A DNA stretch of 64,000 nucleotides, taken from positions 1 through 64,000 of the forward strand of contig NW_027102723.1 in the NCBI RefSeq assembly GCF_036373705.1, read 5' to 3'. Below the pieces are notes generated by a model. That model made no database searches and was not told the origin of the DNA. It was given only the letters and a program-made list of their open reading frames with translations. A program made the position numbers and the translations under genes. The stretch is from Amia ocellicauda (Eukaryota; Chordata; Actinopteri; Amiiformes; Amiidae). Numbering within the stretch: the first letter of the stretch is position 1; the number at the start of each line of letters is the position of its first letter. Below are positions 1-10,186 of this stretch, one piece after another.

Positions 1-180
1 CCCTACCCCACCCCCACCCCCTACACCCTCACCCACCCCCAACCCCACACCCACACCCTCACCCACCCCTCCACCCCACACCTAACCCTAACCCTACCCT
101 AACCCTACCCTACCCTAACCCTACCCTACCCTAACCCACCCTCCTAACCCTACCTACCTAACCCACCTAACCCTAACCCA
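1..180. repeat. Degenerate telomeric sequence at the terminus
   Basis: C-rich sequence with irregular CCCTA, CCCAC and CCCTAC spacings before the perfect array begins. It may be true variant repeats or poor consensus at the end of the assembled molecule. Real telomere tips are usually homogeneous because telomerase adds fresh repeats, so I favour assembly or base-calling noise. Read support would decide. Confidence 0.7.
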
Positions 181-3100
181 CAACCCTAACCCTAACCCTA
201 ACCCTAACCCTAACCCTAACCCTAACCCTAACCCTAACCCTAACCCTAACCCTAACCCTAACCCTAACCCTAACCCTAACCCTAACCCTAACCCTAACCC
301 TAACCCTAACCCTAACCCTAACCCTAACCCTAACCCTAACCCTAACCCTAACCCTAACCCTAACCCTAACCCTAACCCTAACCCTAACCCTAACCCTAAC
401 CCTAACCCTAACCCTAACCCTAACCCTAACCCTAACCCTAACCCTAACCCTAACCCTAACCCTAACCCTAACCCTAACCCTAACCCTAACCCTAACCCTA
501 ACCCTAACCCTAACCCTAACCCTAACCCTAACCCTAACCCTAACCCTAACCCTAACCCTAACCCTAACCCTAACCCTAACCCTAACCCTAACCCTAACCC
601 AACCCTAACCCTAACCCTAACCCTAACCCTAACCCTAACCCTAACCCTAACCCTAACCCTAACCCTAACCCTAACCCTAACCCTAACCCTAACCCTAACC
701 CTAACCCTAACCCTAACCCTAACCCTAACCCTAACCCTAACCCTAACCCTAACCCTAACCCTAACCCTAACCCTAACCCTAACCCTAACCCTAACCCTAA
801 CCCTAACCCTAACCCTAACCCTAACCCTAACCCTAACCCTAACCCTAACCCTAACCCTAACCCTAACCCTAACCCTAACCCTAACCCTAACCCTAACCCT
901 AACCCTAACCCTAACCCTAACCCTAACCCTAACCCTAACCCTAACCCTAACCCTAACCCTAACCCTAACCCTAACCCTAACCCTAACCCTAACCCTAACC
1001 CTAACCCTAACCCTAACCCTAACCCTAACCCTAACCCTAACCCTAACCCTAACCCTAACCCTAACCCTAACCCTAACCCTAACCCTAACCCTAACCCTAA
1101 CCCTAACCCTAACCCTAACCCTAACCCTAACCCTAACCCTAACCCTAACCCTAACCCTAACCCTAACCCTAACCCTAACCCTAACCCTAACCCTAACCCT
1201 AACCCTAACCCTAACCCTAACCCTAACCCTAACCCTAACCCTAACCCTAACCCTAACCCTAACCCTAACCCTAACCCTAACCCTAACCCTAACCCTAACC
1301 CTAACCCTAACCCTAACCCTAACCCTAACCCTAACCCTAACCCTAACCCTAACCCTAACCCTAACCCTAACCCTAACCCTAACCCTAACCCTAACCCTAA
1401 CCCTAACCCTAACCCTAACCCTAACCCTAACCCTAACCCTAACCCTAACCCTAACCCTAACCCTAACCCTAACCCTAACCCTAACCCTAACCCTAACCCT
1501 AACCCTAACCCTAACCCTAACCCTAACCCTAACCCTAACCCTAACCCTAACCCTAACCCTAACCCTAACCCTAACCCTAACCCTAACCCTAACCCTAACC
1601 CTAACCCTAACCCTAACCCTAACCCTAACCCTAACCCTAACCCTAACCCTAACCCTAACCCTAACCCTAACCCTAACCCTAACCCTAACCCTAACCCTAA
1701 CCCTAACCCTAACCCTAACCCTAACCCTAACCCTAACCCTAACCCTAACCCTAACCCTAACCCTAACCCTAACCCTAACCCTAACCCTAACCCTAACCCT
1801 AACCCTAACCCTAACCCTAACCCTAACCCTAACCCTAACCCTAACCCTAACCCTAACCCTAACCCTAACCCTAACCCTAACCCTAACCCTAACCCTAACC
1901 CTAACCCTAACCCTAACCCTAACCCTAACCCTAACCCTAACCCTAACCCTAACCCTAACCCTAACCCTAACCCTAACCCTAACCCTAACCCTAACCCTAA
2001 CCCTAACCCTAACCCTAACCCTAACCCTAACCCTAACCCTAACCCTAACCCTAACCCTAACCCTAACCCTAACCCTAACCCTAACCCTAACCCTAACCCT
2101 AACCCTAACCCTAACCCTAACCCTAACCCTAACCCTAACCCTAACCCTAACCCTAACCCTAACCCTAACCCTAACCCTAACCCTAACCCTAACCCTAACC
2201 CTAACCCTAACCCTAACCCTAACCCTAACCCTAACCCTAACCCTAACCCTAACCCTAACCCTAACCCTAACCCTAACCCTAACCCTAACCCTAACCCTAA
2301 CCCTAACCCTAACCCTAACCCTAACCCTAACCCTAACCCTAACCCTAACCCTAACCCTAACCCTAACCCTAACCCTAACCCTAACCCTAACCCTAACCCT
2401 AACCCTAACCCTAACCCTAACCCTAACCCTAACCCTAACCCTAACCCTAACCCTAACCCTAACCCTAACCCTAACCCTAACCCTAACCCTAACCCTAACC
2501 CTAACCCTAACCCTAACCCTAACCCTAACCCTAACCCTAACCCTAACCCTAACCCTAACCCTAACCCTAACCCTAACCCTAACCCTAACCCTAACCCTAA
2601 CCCTAACCCTAACCCTAACCCTAACCCTAACCCTAACCCTAACCCTAACCCTAACCCTAACCCTAACCCTAACCCTAACCCTAACCCTAACCCTAACCCT
2701 AACCCTAACCCTAACCCTAACCCTAACCCTAACCCTAACCCTAACCCTAACCCTAACCCTAACCCTAACCCTAACCCTAACCCTAACCCTAACCCTAACC
2801 CTAACCCTAACCCTAACCCTAACCCTAACCCTAACCCTAACCCTAACCCTAACCCTAACCCTAACCCTAACCCTAACCCTAACCCTAACCCTAACCCTAA
2901 CCCTAACCCTAACCCTAACCCTAACCCTAACCCTAACCCTAACCCTAACCCTAACCCTAACCCTAACCCTAACCCTAACCCTAACCCTAACCCTAACCCT
3001 AACCCTAACCCTAACCCTAACCCTAACCCTAACCCTAACCCTAACCCTAACCCTAACCCTAACCCTAACCCTAACCCTAACCCTAACCCTAACCCTAACC

Positions 3101-4342
3101 CTAACCCTAACCCTAACCCTAACCCTAACCCTAACCCTAACCCTAACCCTAACCCTAACCCTAACCCTAACCCTAACCCTAACCCTAACCCTAACCCTAA
3201 CCCTAACCCTAACCCTAACCCTAACCCTAACCCTAACCCTAACCCTAACCCTAACCCTAACCCTAACCCTAACCCTAACCCTAACCCTAACCCTAACCCT
3301 AACCCTAACCCTAACCCTAACCCTAACCCTAACCCTAACCCTAACCCTAACCCTAACCCTAACCCTAACCCTAACCCTAACCCTAACCCTAACCCTAACC
3401 CTAACCCTAACCCTAACCCTAACCCTAACCCTAACCCTAACCCTAACCCTAACCCTAACCCTAACCCTAACCCTAACCCTAACCCTAACCCTAACCCTAA
3501 CCCTAACCCTAACCCTAACCCTAACCCTAACCCTAACCCTAACCCTAACCCTAACCCTAACCCTAACCCTAACCCTAACCCTAACCCTAACCCTAACCCT
3601 AACCCTAACCCTAACCCTAACCCTAACCCTAACCCTAACCCTAACCCTAACCCTAACCCTAACCCTAACCCTAACCCTAACCCTAACCCTAACCCTAACC
3701 CTAACCCTAACCCTAACCCTAACCCTAACCCTAACCCTAACCCTAACCCTAACCCTAACCCTAACCCTAACCCTAACCCTAACCCTAACCCTAACCCTAA
3801 CCCTAACCCTAACCCTAACCCTAACCCTAACCCTAACCCTAACCCTAACCCTAACCCTAACCCTAACCCTAACCCTAACCCTAACCCTAACCCTAACCCT
3901 AACCCTAACCCTAACCCTAACCCTAACCCTAACCCTAACCCTAACCCTAACCCTAACCCTAACCCTAACCCTAACCCTAACCCTAACCCTAACCCTAACC
4001 CTAACCCTAACCCTAACCCTAACCCTAACCCTAACCCTAACCCTAACCCTAACCCTAACCCTAACCCTAACCCTAACCCTAACCCTAACCCTAACCCTAA
4101 CCCTAACCCTAACCCTAACCCTAACCCTAACCCTAACCCTAACCCTAACCCTAACCCTAACCCTAACCCTAACCCTAACCCTAACCCTAACCCTAACCCT
4201 AACCCTAACCCTAACCCTAACCCTAACCCTAACCCTAACCCTAACCCTAACCCTAACCCTAACCCTAACCCTAACCCTAACCCTAACCCTAACCCTAACC
4301 CTAACCCTAACCCTAACCCTAACCCTAACCCTAACCCTAACC
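181..4342 (-). repeat. Telomere, (CCCTAA)n, outer block
   Basis: Near-perfect CCCTAA hexamers, about 690 copies, with one visible phase slip near 600 where a T is missing (CCCAACCC). The G-rich TTAGGG strand is the minus strand and runs towards position 1, the orientation expected at the left end of a chromosome. The long open frames here only read repeat dipeptides (Arg-Val, Gly-Leu) and are not genes. Confidence 0.98.
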
Positions 4343-4420
4343 ACACCCGAACCCTCACCTAACCCTACCCTAACCCTCCCTCCCGTACCCTACACCCTTC
4401 CCTAACCCTAACCTAACCCC
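4343..4420. repeat. Degenerate block inside the telomere array
   Basis: About 80 bp of broken telomeric sequence (CACACCCGAACCC, CCCTCCCTCCCGTACCC and similar) between two long perfect arrays. It resembles the 1-180 tip in style. It could be an assembly join between two telomeric reads or a genuine variant block. Confidence 0.75.
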
Positions 4421-5837
4421 TAACCCTAACCCTAACCCTAACCCTAACCCTAACCCTAACCCTAACCCTAACCCTAACCCTAACCCTAACCCTAACCCTA
4501 ACCCTAACCCTAACCCTAACCCTAACCCTAACCCTAACCCTAACCCTAACCCTAACCCTAACCCTAACCCTAACCCTAACCCTAACCCTAACCCTAACCC
4601 TAACCCTAACCCTAACCCTAACCCTAACCCTAACCCTAACCCTAACCCTAACCCTAACCCTAACCCTAACCCTAACCCTAACCCTAACCCTAACCCTAAC
4701 CCTAACCCTAACCCTAACCCTAACCCTAACCCTAACCCTAACCCTAACCCTAACCCTAACCCTAACCCTAACCCTAACCCTAACCCTAACCCTAACCCTA
4801 ACCCTAACCCTAACCCTAACCCTAACCCTAACCCTAACCCTAACCCTAACCCTAACCCTAACCCTAACCCTAACCCTAACCCTAACCCTAACCCTAACCC
4901 TAACCCTAACCCTAACCCTAACCCTAACCCTAACCCTAACCCTAACCCTAACCCTAACCCTAACCCTAACCCTAACCCTAACCCTAACCCTAACCCTAAC
5001 CCTAACCCTAACCCTAACCCTAACCCTAACCCTAACCCTAACCCTAACCCTAACCCTAACCCTAACCCTAACCCTAACCCTAACCCTAACCCTAACCCTA
5101 ACCCTAACCCTAACCCTAACCCTAACCCTAACCCTAACCCTAACCCTAACCCTAACCCTAACCCTAACCCTAACCCTAACCCTAACCCTAACCCTAACCC
5201 TAACCCTAACCCTAACCCTAACCCTAACCCTAACCCTAACCCTAACCCTAACCCTAACCCTAACCCTAACCCTAACCCTAACCCTAACCCTAACCCTAAC
5301 CCTAACCCTAACCCTAACCCTAACCCTAACCCTAACCCTAACCCTAACCCTAACCCTAACCCTAACCCTAACCCTAACCCTAACCCTAACCCTAACCCTA
5401 ACCCTAACCCTAACCCTAACCCTAACCCTAACCCTAACCCTAACCCTAACCCTAACCCTAACCCTAACCCTAACCCTAACCCTAACCCTAACCCTAACCC
5501 TAACCCTAACCCTAACCCTAACCCTAACCCTAACCCTAACCCTAACCCTAACCCTAACCCTAACCCTAACCCTAACCCTAACCCTAACCCTAACCCTAAC
5601 CCTAACCCTAACCCTAACCCTAACCCTAACCCTAACCCTAACCCTAACCCTAACCCTAACCCTAACCCTAACCCTAACCCTAACCCTAACCCTAACCCTA
5701 ACCCTAACCCTAACCCTAACCCTAACCCTAACCCTAACCCTAACCCTAACCCTAACCCTAACCCTAACCCTAACCCTAACCCTAACCCTAACCCTAACCC
5801 TAACCCTAACCCTAACCCTAACCCTAACCCTAACCCT
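4421..5837 (-). repeat. Telomere, (CCCTAA)n, inner block
   Basis: About 236 perfect CCCTAA hexamers continuing the terminal array to the subtelomere, in the same orientation as the outer block. Confidence 0.97.
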
Positions 5838-5875
5838 AACCCCAACCCCAACCCCAACCCTAACCCTAACCCCTT
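5838..5875 (-). repeat. Proximal variant telomere repeats
   Basis: Three CCCCAA (TTGGGG) variants, then two CCCTAA and a CCCC run that merges into array sequence. Variant repeats at the inner edge are common because telomerase does not renew this zone. Confidence 0.85.
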
Positions 5876-6715
5876 CTCACCCTGAGGCCAGTATTCTAAA
5901 CCTGTGCTGTGTTGAGACCTTGTTGACCGAGGGCCATGATGGTGAAAAGCCTGGACGGCCTTCCTGGTGAAAATGAGATACGCAGTTGCGTCTAGGCAAG
6001 GTGTTCCCTGCTTCCTTCGGCAAATATCCAGCCTGGGCAAATGTTGTCTTCCGGAGGCAAGTCAAGCCAGGAACTCTGAGAGATGGTTCCATCCCCAATG
6101 TGCCACTTGTAAGAACTGTGTAAAAAGCGACAGAGAACGTGATCAGCAAGGAAACACAATTCTCCTGAGAACGACAATCATCGTGCCGATCGTAATCTCA
6201 GTGCATACCTGGATGCCCAACAAGCCAAGCCAGTGGTTCCCAAGCGTTGTAATGCCACGGAACACTTTGCTGAGACCAAAAACCTTCGCGGCGCACCAAC
6301 ATGAAAAAAAAAAAAAAGGATTAACTAGGTTAGTCTCACCTGAATGGCAACAGGCTGCTAAAACTATTATCACACGCACATTGCATGTTAAAGTATGTCA
6401 GTAAGGGAGTAATTAAAAGGGCAAATGTGTGAAGTGCAAGGAGTGGCCTTAGTGGTTAGGTAAAAAAGTACACAGACAAACTAAATAATCCCTTGATACA
6501 AATCATTTATTTAGTGCAGACAGACCAAGACCAGCCACAATAAACTATTCGCAGTAAATATAAATTCACAGCAAAATAGGTTCAGTTCACAATATCCTAT
6601 AACAAGCTGTATTTAACGAAGTAGTTAAACGTTACAAAGGGCATTACAATTGTTGAAAAACAATAGCACACGGATCAAACATGCTATCCCCGCCGTTTTA
6701 TTCGATTTGATTAGA

Positions 6716-6760
6716 CGTTTCGCGACCGAAATGTTTTGTGTGCAGACTGAACGCACACCT
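6716..6760 (+). repeat. Left subterminal inverted arm, R1 transposon
   Basis: A 45-nt arm starting CGTTTCGCGACCGAAATG and ending GAACGCACACCT. It is largely complementary to 8999-9044. It lies inside the 309-bp segment (6610-6918), so only R1, R2, R10 and R15 keep it. Confidence 0.75.
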
Positions 6761-7539
6761 GAGCCGAGCACGACCACAATACATATCCACAGTTAATCTA
6801 AGCAGTGTCATATTGTAACCGTTTTGGTCTGTTATCAACCCTTCCGGATCCAAAACCAGGAGTCAGACACCCTTTTCGGTGGACATGCTGTTGACTTCTC
6901 ACAAGCACCATCTGCCTTCACAAAGGCAGCGCTAGCAGTGGAAAGAACGAAGAACTGCAGGAGAAACGCCGGGGCTATTTAGAGCCCGATTATTCAACAC
7001 AGAGGGGGGAAACCAAAGCCAAATGAGACTTAGAGGAACAGGAGACATCCAACAACAGTATAAAGATGAAAAGGAATTCACCACATGTCCCTTTAATCAA
7101 TTGCCTTGCAGTTCCACTGTGTAGCGTTATGTTGGGTGTATTTTGATAAGAGCATTTGGGCTCTGAGCTGAAGCACTGATCTAAAGAAGACCTCTACACC
7201 CCCAAAGTTATCAGATTGCCTTTGCTCATCAGCTTGGAACTGGTTTGCATCAAAGTGACAGTTTTGGGGAGGATGGCACCGAGAAGAGGCCAAATAGGTT
7301 GAATCCTGCTATAGGATGTCTGGAGAAAGGGGCCTGTAGGTGATAAAAACTCTTTGAAGTGGACGAGAGCCGAAATCCCGACATAGAGCTACGAACCCGG
7401 GCCAACCGGCATTTCCAAAACATGGCATGGATTGACATCAGTCATAAATCAAGCCCCCCTCCATTAGGACACTGGGGGCTGAAACCGAAATCCAATCTCA
7501 AGAACTCAAGAACCAATCACCTATTGATCTGACAGACTA

Positions 7540-7552
7540 TAAGGAACAGTGC

Positions 7553-7596
<44 letters not shown>

Positions 7597-8480
7597 ACCT
7601 GAACCAGTAACTCGCTGCCACAGCTCAACCTGTAGCTCTGTTGCCCGAACCGGAACCAGAAACCAACCAAGTCTTTGCCGGCAACAGAAGAGTTAAACTG
7701 GGAGAAGGAGATTGAGCCGTACGAAGAATTCTATTAAAGGACTTTATTAAATAAAGAACTTTACAGACTGCGCATGCCCGCCTGTGCCCACCTGATCAGT
7801 GGAGTTTTACAGCTGGACAATTGAGTAAGTCGAATGTATATGAAAGTGTTCAGTCATTTAAATAGCTATTTGAGTCTTAAGAAACTTGACCCTTGGAACG
7901 AACAGGGCCCTGCTTTCCTCAAAGACTTTGTCTTCAAGTAACTACGGTGGAACCCTGCTTACAAAGAAGATTTTGTGCACAACCTTGGAGCCTTCAAACC
8001 AGTGGAAAATCTGTTTGGAAAAGACTCTAATTTCGCGAAACCCCAACTTCCAGGTGCATCGACTGAGTGGAAGTTCTTGGACAAAGCCGAACCGCACTGC
8101 CTTTGTTCCAAACCACACGGACCATGTGCCGTGTGCTGTGATCTGAGCCCGAAGACAGAGAGGCCTCTCTGCGACGAAGTTCAGATAAGTTTAACAGTTT
8201 GGAGTTCATGATTCATGACATTTGAGAAATCAATTAGAAATGTTATTCTGTGATTCATAAATCTAGAATGTGTAATATCATTTAGTTTTCTTAAATATAA
8301 ATGTGTGTTGCATTAAACTGTTTTGTTGATAATTTTAGAAATAAAATCTGTCAACCCCGAGAAATATCTTCTCATTCCTGTTTAACTGTTTAGTCTGAAA
8401 TTGACACAAGTCAATAGACGTTAGATTATTGGTGGCCCTGCCTATCCTTGATCATTGAATAATAATCAGTTAAGGGAAAT
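7540..8480 (+). other. LTR-like interior of the transposon (R1 example)
   Basis: A CT tract (7557-7596) is followed by TTTAAA/TATTAAATA-like sequence, an NRF1-like TGCGCATGC (7769-7777), a GTAAGT donor-like motif (7825-7830) and AATAAA (8340-8345). Then comes TTATTGGTGGCCCTGCC near 8437, which resembles the primer-site region after some Gypsy-type LTRs. No matching second LTR, gag or pol is visible. This may be a captured retroelement or gene-promoter fragment; the identity is not established. Confidence 0.3.
7557..7596 (+). repeat. CT microsatellite (R1 example)
   Basis: (CT)n with a TTT interruption. Tract length differs between units, from 28 bp in R15 to 60 bp in R14, and the tract is absent from the 1402-bp units. 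Confidence 0.95.
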
Positions 8481-8998
8481 TGTGGTAACAAGTAATGATA
8501 GGATCTTTCTCGGCACCTAAACGTAAATGAGACTGATATATATATAACGAGAAGTTACCTGACATAAATACTAACCTGCCTAGTTATTTAATGTCTGACT
8601 AACAATACTAACGAGAGACTCACCTTCGTCTTACTAACCGGTATTGTAGTTAATGTGTTTATAACCTTTTTTGTTTAACGATTTGTGTGTTATCATATGC
8701 GATCCCATGGTCTTTGATTTGGTCACGGAAGTGATTTGTCTTTGATTTGTTGATCTAGAGTTGAATTTTGATTAGCTTTTCCCTTTTGTATAATTAGTGT
8801 AGTGCTACATTTAGTCTTTGTTTTTGAATAAATTTAACAATTTATATCTTTGGAATTGGTGTCTGTGTCCAATTATCACAGAAATTGAGTTCTACAAGAT
8901 TCCAGGATTCGTGATAAGGTGATACTATAAATTCACTTCTTAAATTGAAATTTATAAGTGTACCTTACGATACAACTGATAGCACTGCAACTCAGTGT

Positions 8999-9044
8999 AG
9001 GTGTGCGTTCAGTCCGGCAAACACAACATTTCAGTTATGAAACG
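8999..9044 (-). repeat. Right subterminal inverted arm, R1 transposon
   Basis: Starts AGGTGTGCGTTCAGTC and ends GAAACG, the inverted partner of 6716-6760 with several mismatches. It may mark the edges of a nested foldback element or be subterminal repeats of the hAT element. Confidence 0.75.
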
Positions 9045-9282
9045 CTTTCTACAGGTGATGTATAAATGTAATATTTTCACACATTTGAATAAGTTTGATT
9101 TGATACAAGATTTATGAAGTTGACCAAACAAAATGACATAATATTTTTCAGGGGATAAAAATCTCACGACACAATTGGGTAGTCCTCACGGCACACGGGT
9201 TGAAAACCACTGAGCCAAGCCACGGTGCTTCTTGGCTTTGCACGGCCACTGAGACTGCCAGGGGAAGACGGTGAGAAGCATC

Positions 9283-9371
9283 CCTTCGATAGCTCAGTTG
9301 GTAGAGCGGAGGACTGTAGGTTTCAGGCAGCGGGCATCCTTAGGTCGCTGGTTCAATTCCGGCTCGAAGGA
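9283..9371 (+). tRNA. tRNA-Tyr(GTA), R1
   Basis: Encodes tyrosine tRNA, processed after Pol III transcription. The acceptor stem CCTTCGA/TCGAAGG pairs fully. Anticodon GTA is at 9316-9318, and a 16-nt intron (9320-9335) sits after position 37, the canonical eukaryotic site. The A box is TAGCTCAGTTGG (9290-9301), the B box GGTTCAATTCC (9350-9360), and the discriminator is A. A TTTT run at 9397-9400 is the probable terminator. The gene lies 70 nt after the transposon's right end and 235 nt upstream of tRNA-Lys. Confidence 0.96.
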
Positions 9372-9396
9372 AGGCGTGATTATGGTTTGACATCGG

Positions 9397-9400
9397 TTTT
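9397..9400 (+). terminator. Probable Pol III terminator of tRNA-Tyr (R1)
   Basis: TTTT 26 nt after the tRNA-Tyr 3' end, in CATCGGTTTTGG. The same run follows the other tRNA-Tyr copies. Confidence 0.6.
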
Positions 9401-9606
9401 GGACGAGCTCCCAAATGTCAAGCCATTGGAATTGCATGAGGACAAGGAGAAAACACCGGAAATTCGGATTTGCTGTGGAGAACTCGCATTGCCCAAACAT
9501 CTCATATGCATGTGACCCTTTTCACCCTGAGCCCAGTTTTCTAAATCGGCCAGTAAGCGGTGTGGAACAATCATGAAGCCAACACATTGTGAAGCACTTC
9601 ACTGAA

Positions 9607-9679
9607 GCCCGGGTAGCTCAGCCGGTAGAGCATCAGACTTTTAATCTGAGGGTCCAGGGTTCGAGTCCCTGTTCGGGTG
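9607..9679 (+). tRNA. tRNA-Lys(TTT), R1
   Basis: Full 73-nt lysine tRNA gene without intron. Acceptor GCCCGGG pairs with TTCGGGT with G-U at both ends. Anticodon TTT at 9640-9642, A box TAGCTCAGCCGG (9614-9625), B box GGTTCGAGTCC (9658-9668), discriminator G. No T4 lies close downstream (CCTTGTTGACC), so termination may be read through. Confidence 0.95.
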
Positions 9680-9681
9680 CC

Positions 9682-10186
9682 TTGTTGACCGAGGGCCATG
9701 ATGGTGAAAAGCCTGGATGGCCTTCCAGGTGACAATGAAATATGCAGTTGCGTCTAGGCAAGGTGTCTAGTCCTCTTTGCTTCTTTCGGCAAATATCCAG
9801 CCTGGGCAAGTGTTGTCTTCCAGAGGCAAGTCAAGCCAGGAACTCTGAGAGATGTTTTTGCCGTTGACGACGTGTCACTTTAGAACAGCACAACATCCAT
9901 CTCTACTTGACTTGGCACAATCTGTGAGGGTTGGGCCAACACAACGTGTCCACACATTTGCAGGCGTCTTGAAATACTTGGAATGACCTGTGGCCCCATG
10001 CCATGCAGAAGTCCACAGGTATGCGTGTCAGCATGCTCTGCTCCTCATCCCCAATGTGCCACTTGTAAGAACTTTGTAAAAAGCGACAGAGAACATGATC
10101 AGCAAAGAAACACAATTCTCCTGAGAACGACAATCATCGTGCCGATCGTAATCTCAGTGCATACCTGGATGCCCAACAAGCCAAGC
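9682..10186 (+). other. Unit spacer between tRNA-Lys and the transposon (R2 example)
   Basis: About 505 bp without a gene. It holds a short CCTGGA/TCCAGG hairpin (9712-9729) and an 8-bp inverted repeat ACCTGTGG/CCACAGGT (9986-9993 and 10013-10020). The repeat is perfect in R2 and R3 but has one mismatch in most units. I see nothing else in it. Confidence 0.7.

Larger units (their letters stand above)
6231..9212 (+). mobile_element. hAT-type non-autonomous transposon, R1 copy (2982 bp)
   Basis: Left end CAGTGGTTCCCAAGCG. The right end, read on the minus strand, is CAGTGGTTTTCAACCCG. Both are flanked by the identical 8-bp duplication AGCCAAGC (6223-6230 and 9213-9220). Eight-bp duplications and CAGTGGTT(C/T) ends are typical of the hAT superfamily. 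No transposase-like frame is visible, so it must have been mobilised in trans. The interior has a CT microsatellite, two AATAAA motifs (8340-8345, 8827-8832) and subterminal inverted arms. Confidence 0.9.
5920..9681 (+). repeat. Array unit R1 (telomere-proximal, 3762 bp)
   Basis: First unit after the telomere. Its spacer lacks the roughly 190 bp between GAGAGATG and ATCCCCAATG that other units carry, and it has more private changes than internal units. The transposon is full length with both target duplications, followed by tRNA-Tyr and tRNA-Lys. A CT microsatellite lies at 7557-7596. Confidence 0.95.

Noticed and set aside
154-6040. Very long open frames across the telomere reading Arg-Val or Gly-Leu dipeptides
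   Set aside because: They are translations of CCCTAA/TTAGGG in phase, with no start context or non-repeat domain.
7093-7438. Minus-strand frames of 60-87 codons recurring in every unit
   Set aside because: Short, overlapping several other frames, and recurring only because the DNA repeats. Small indels fuse or break them freely (for example in R15).
7942-8211. A frame of about 89 codons, Cys-rich near its end, repeated in most long units
   Set aside because: No family recognised and no good start. R17 carries a 2-bp deletion in it and R2 loses its end, so there is no sign of constraint. It might be an old captured exon, but I cannot support a gene.
9225-9515. Plus-strand frame of 96 codons
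   Set aside because: It runs across the tRNA-Tyr gene and its intron; it is a by-product of the tRNA locus.
9607-9679. tRNA-Lys as primer site partner of an LTR element (TTGGTGGCC region)
   Set aside because: TGGTGGCCCTGCC is not complementary to the 3' end of this tRNA-Lys plus CCA.
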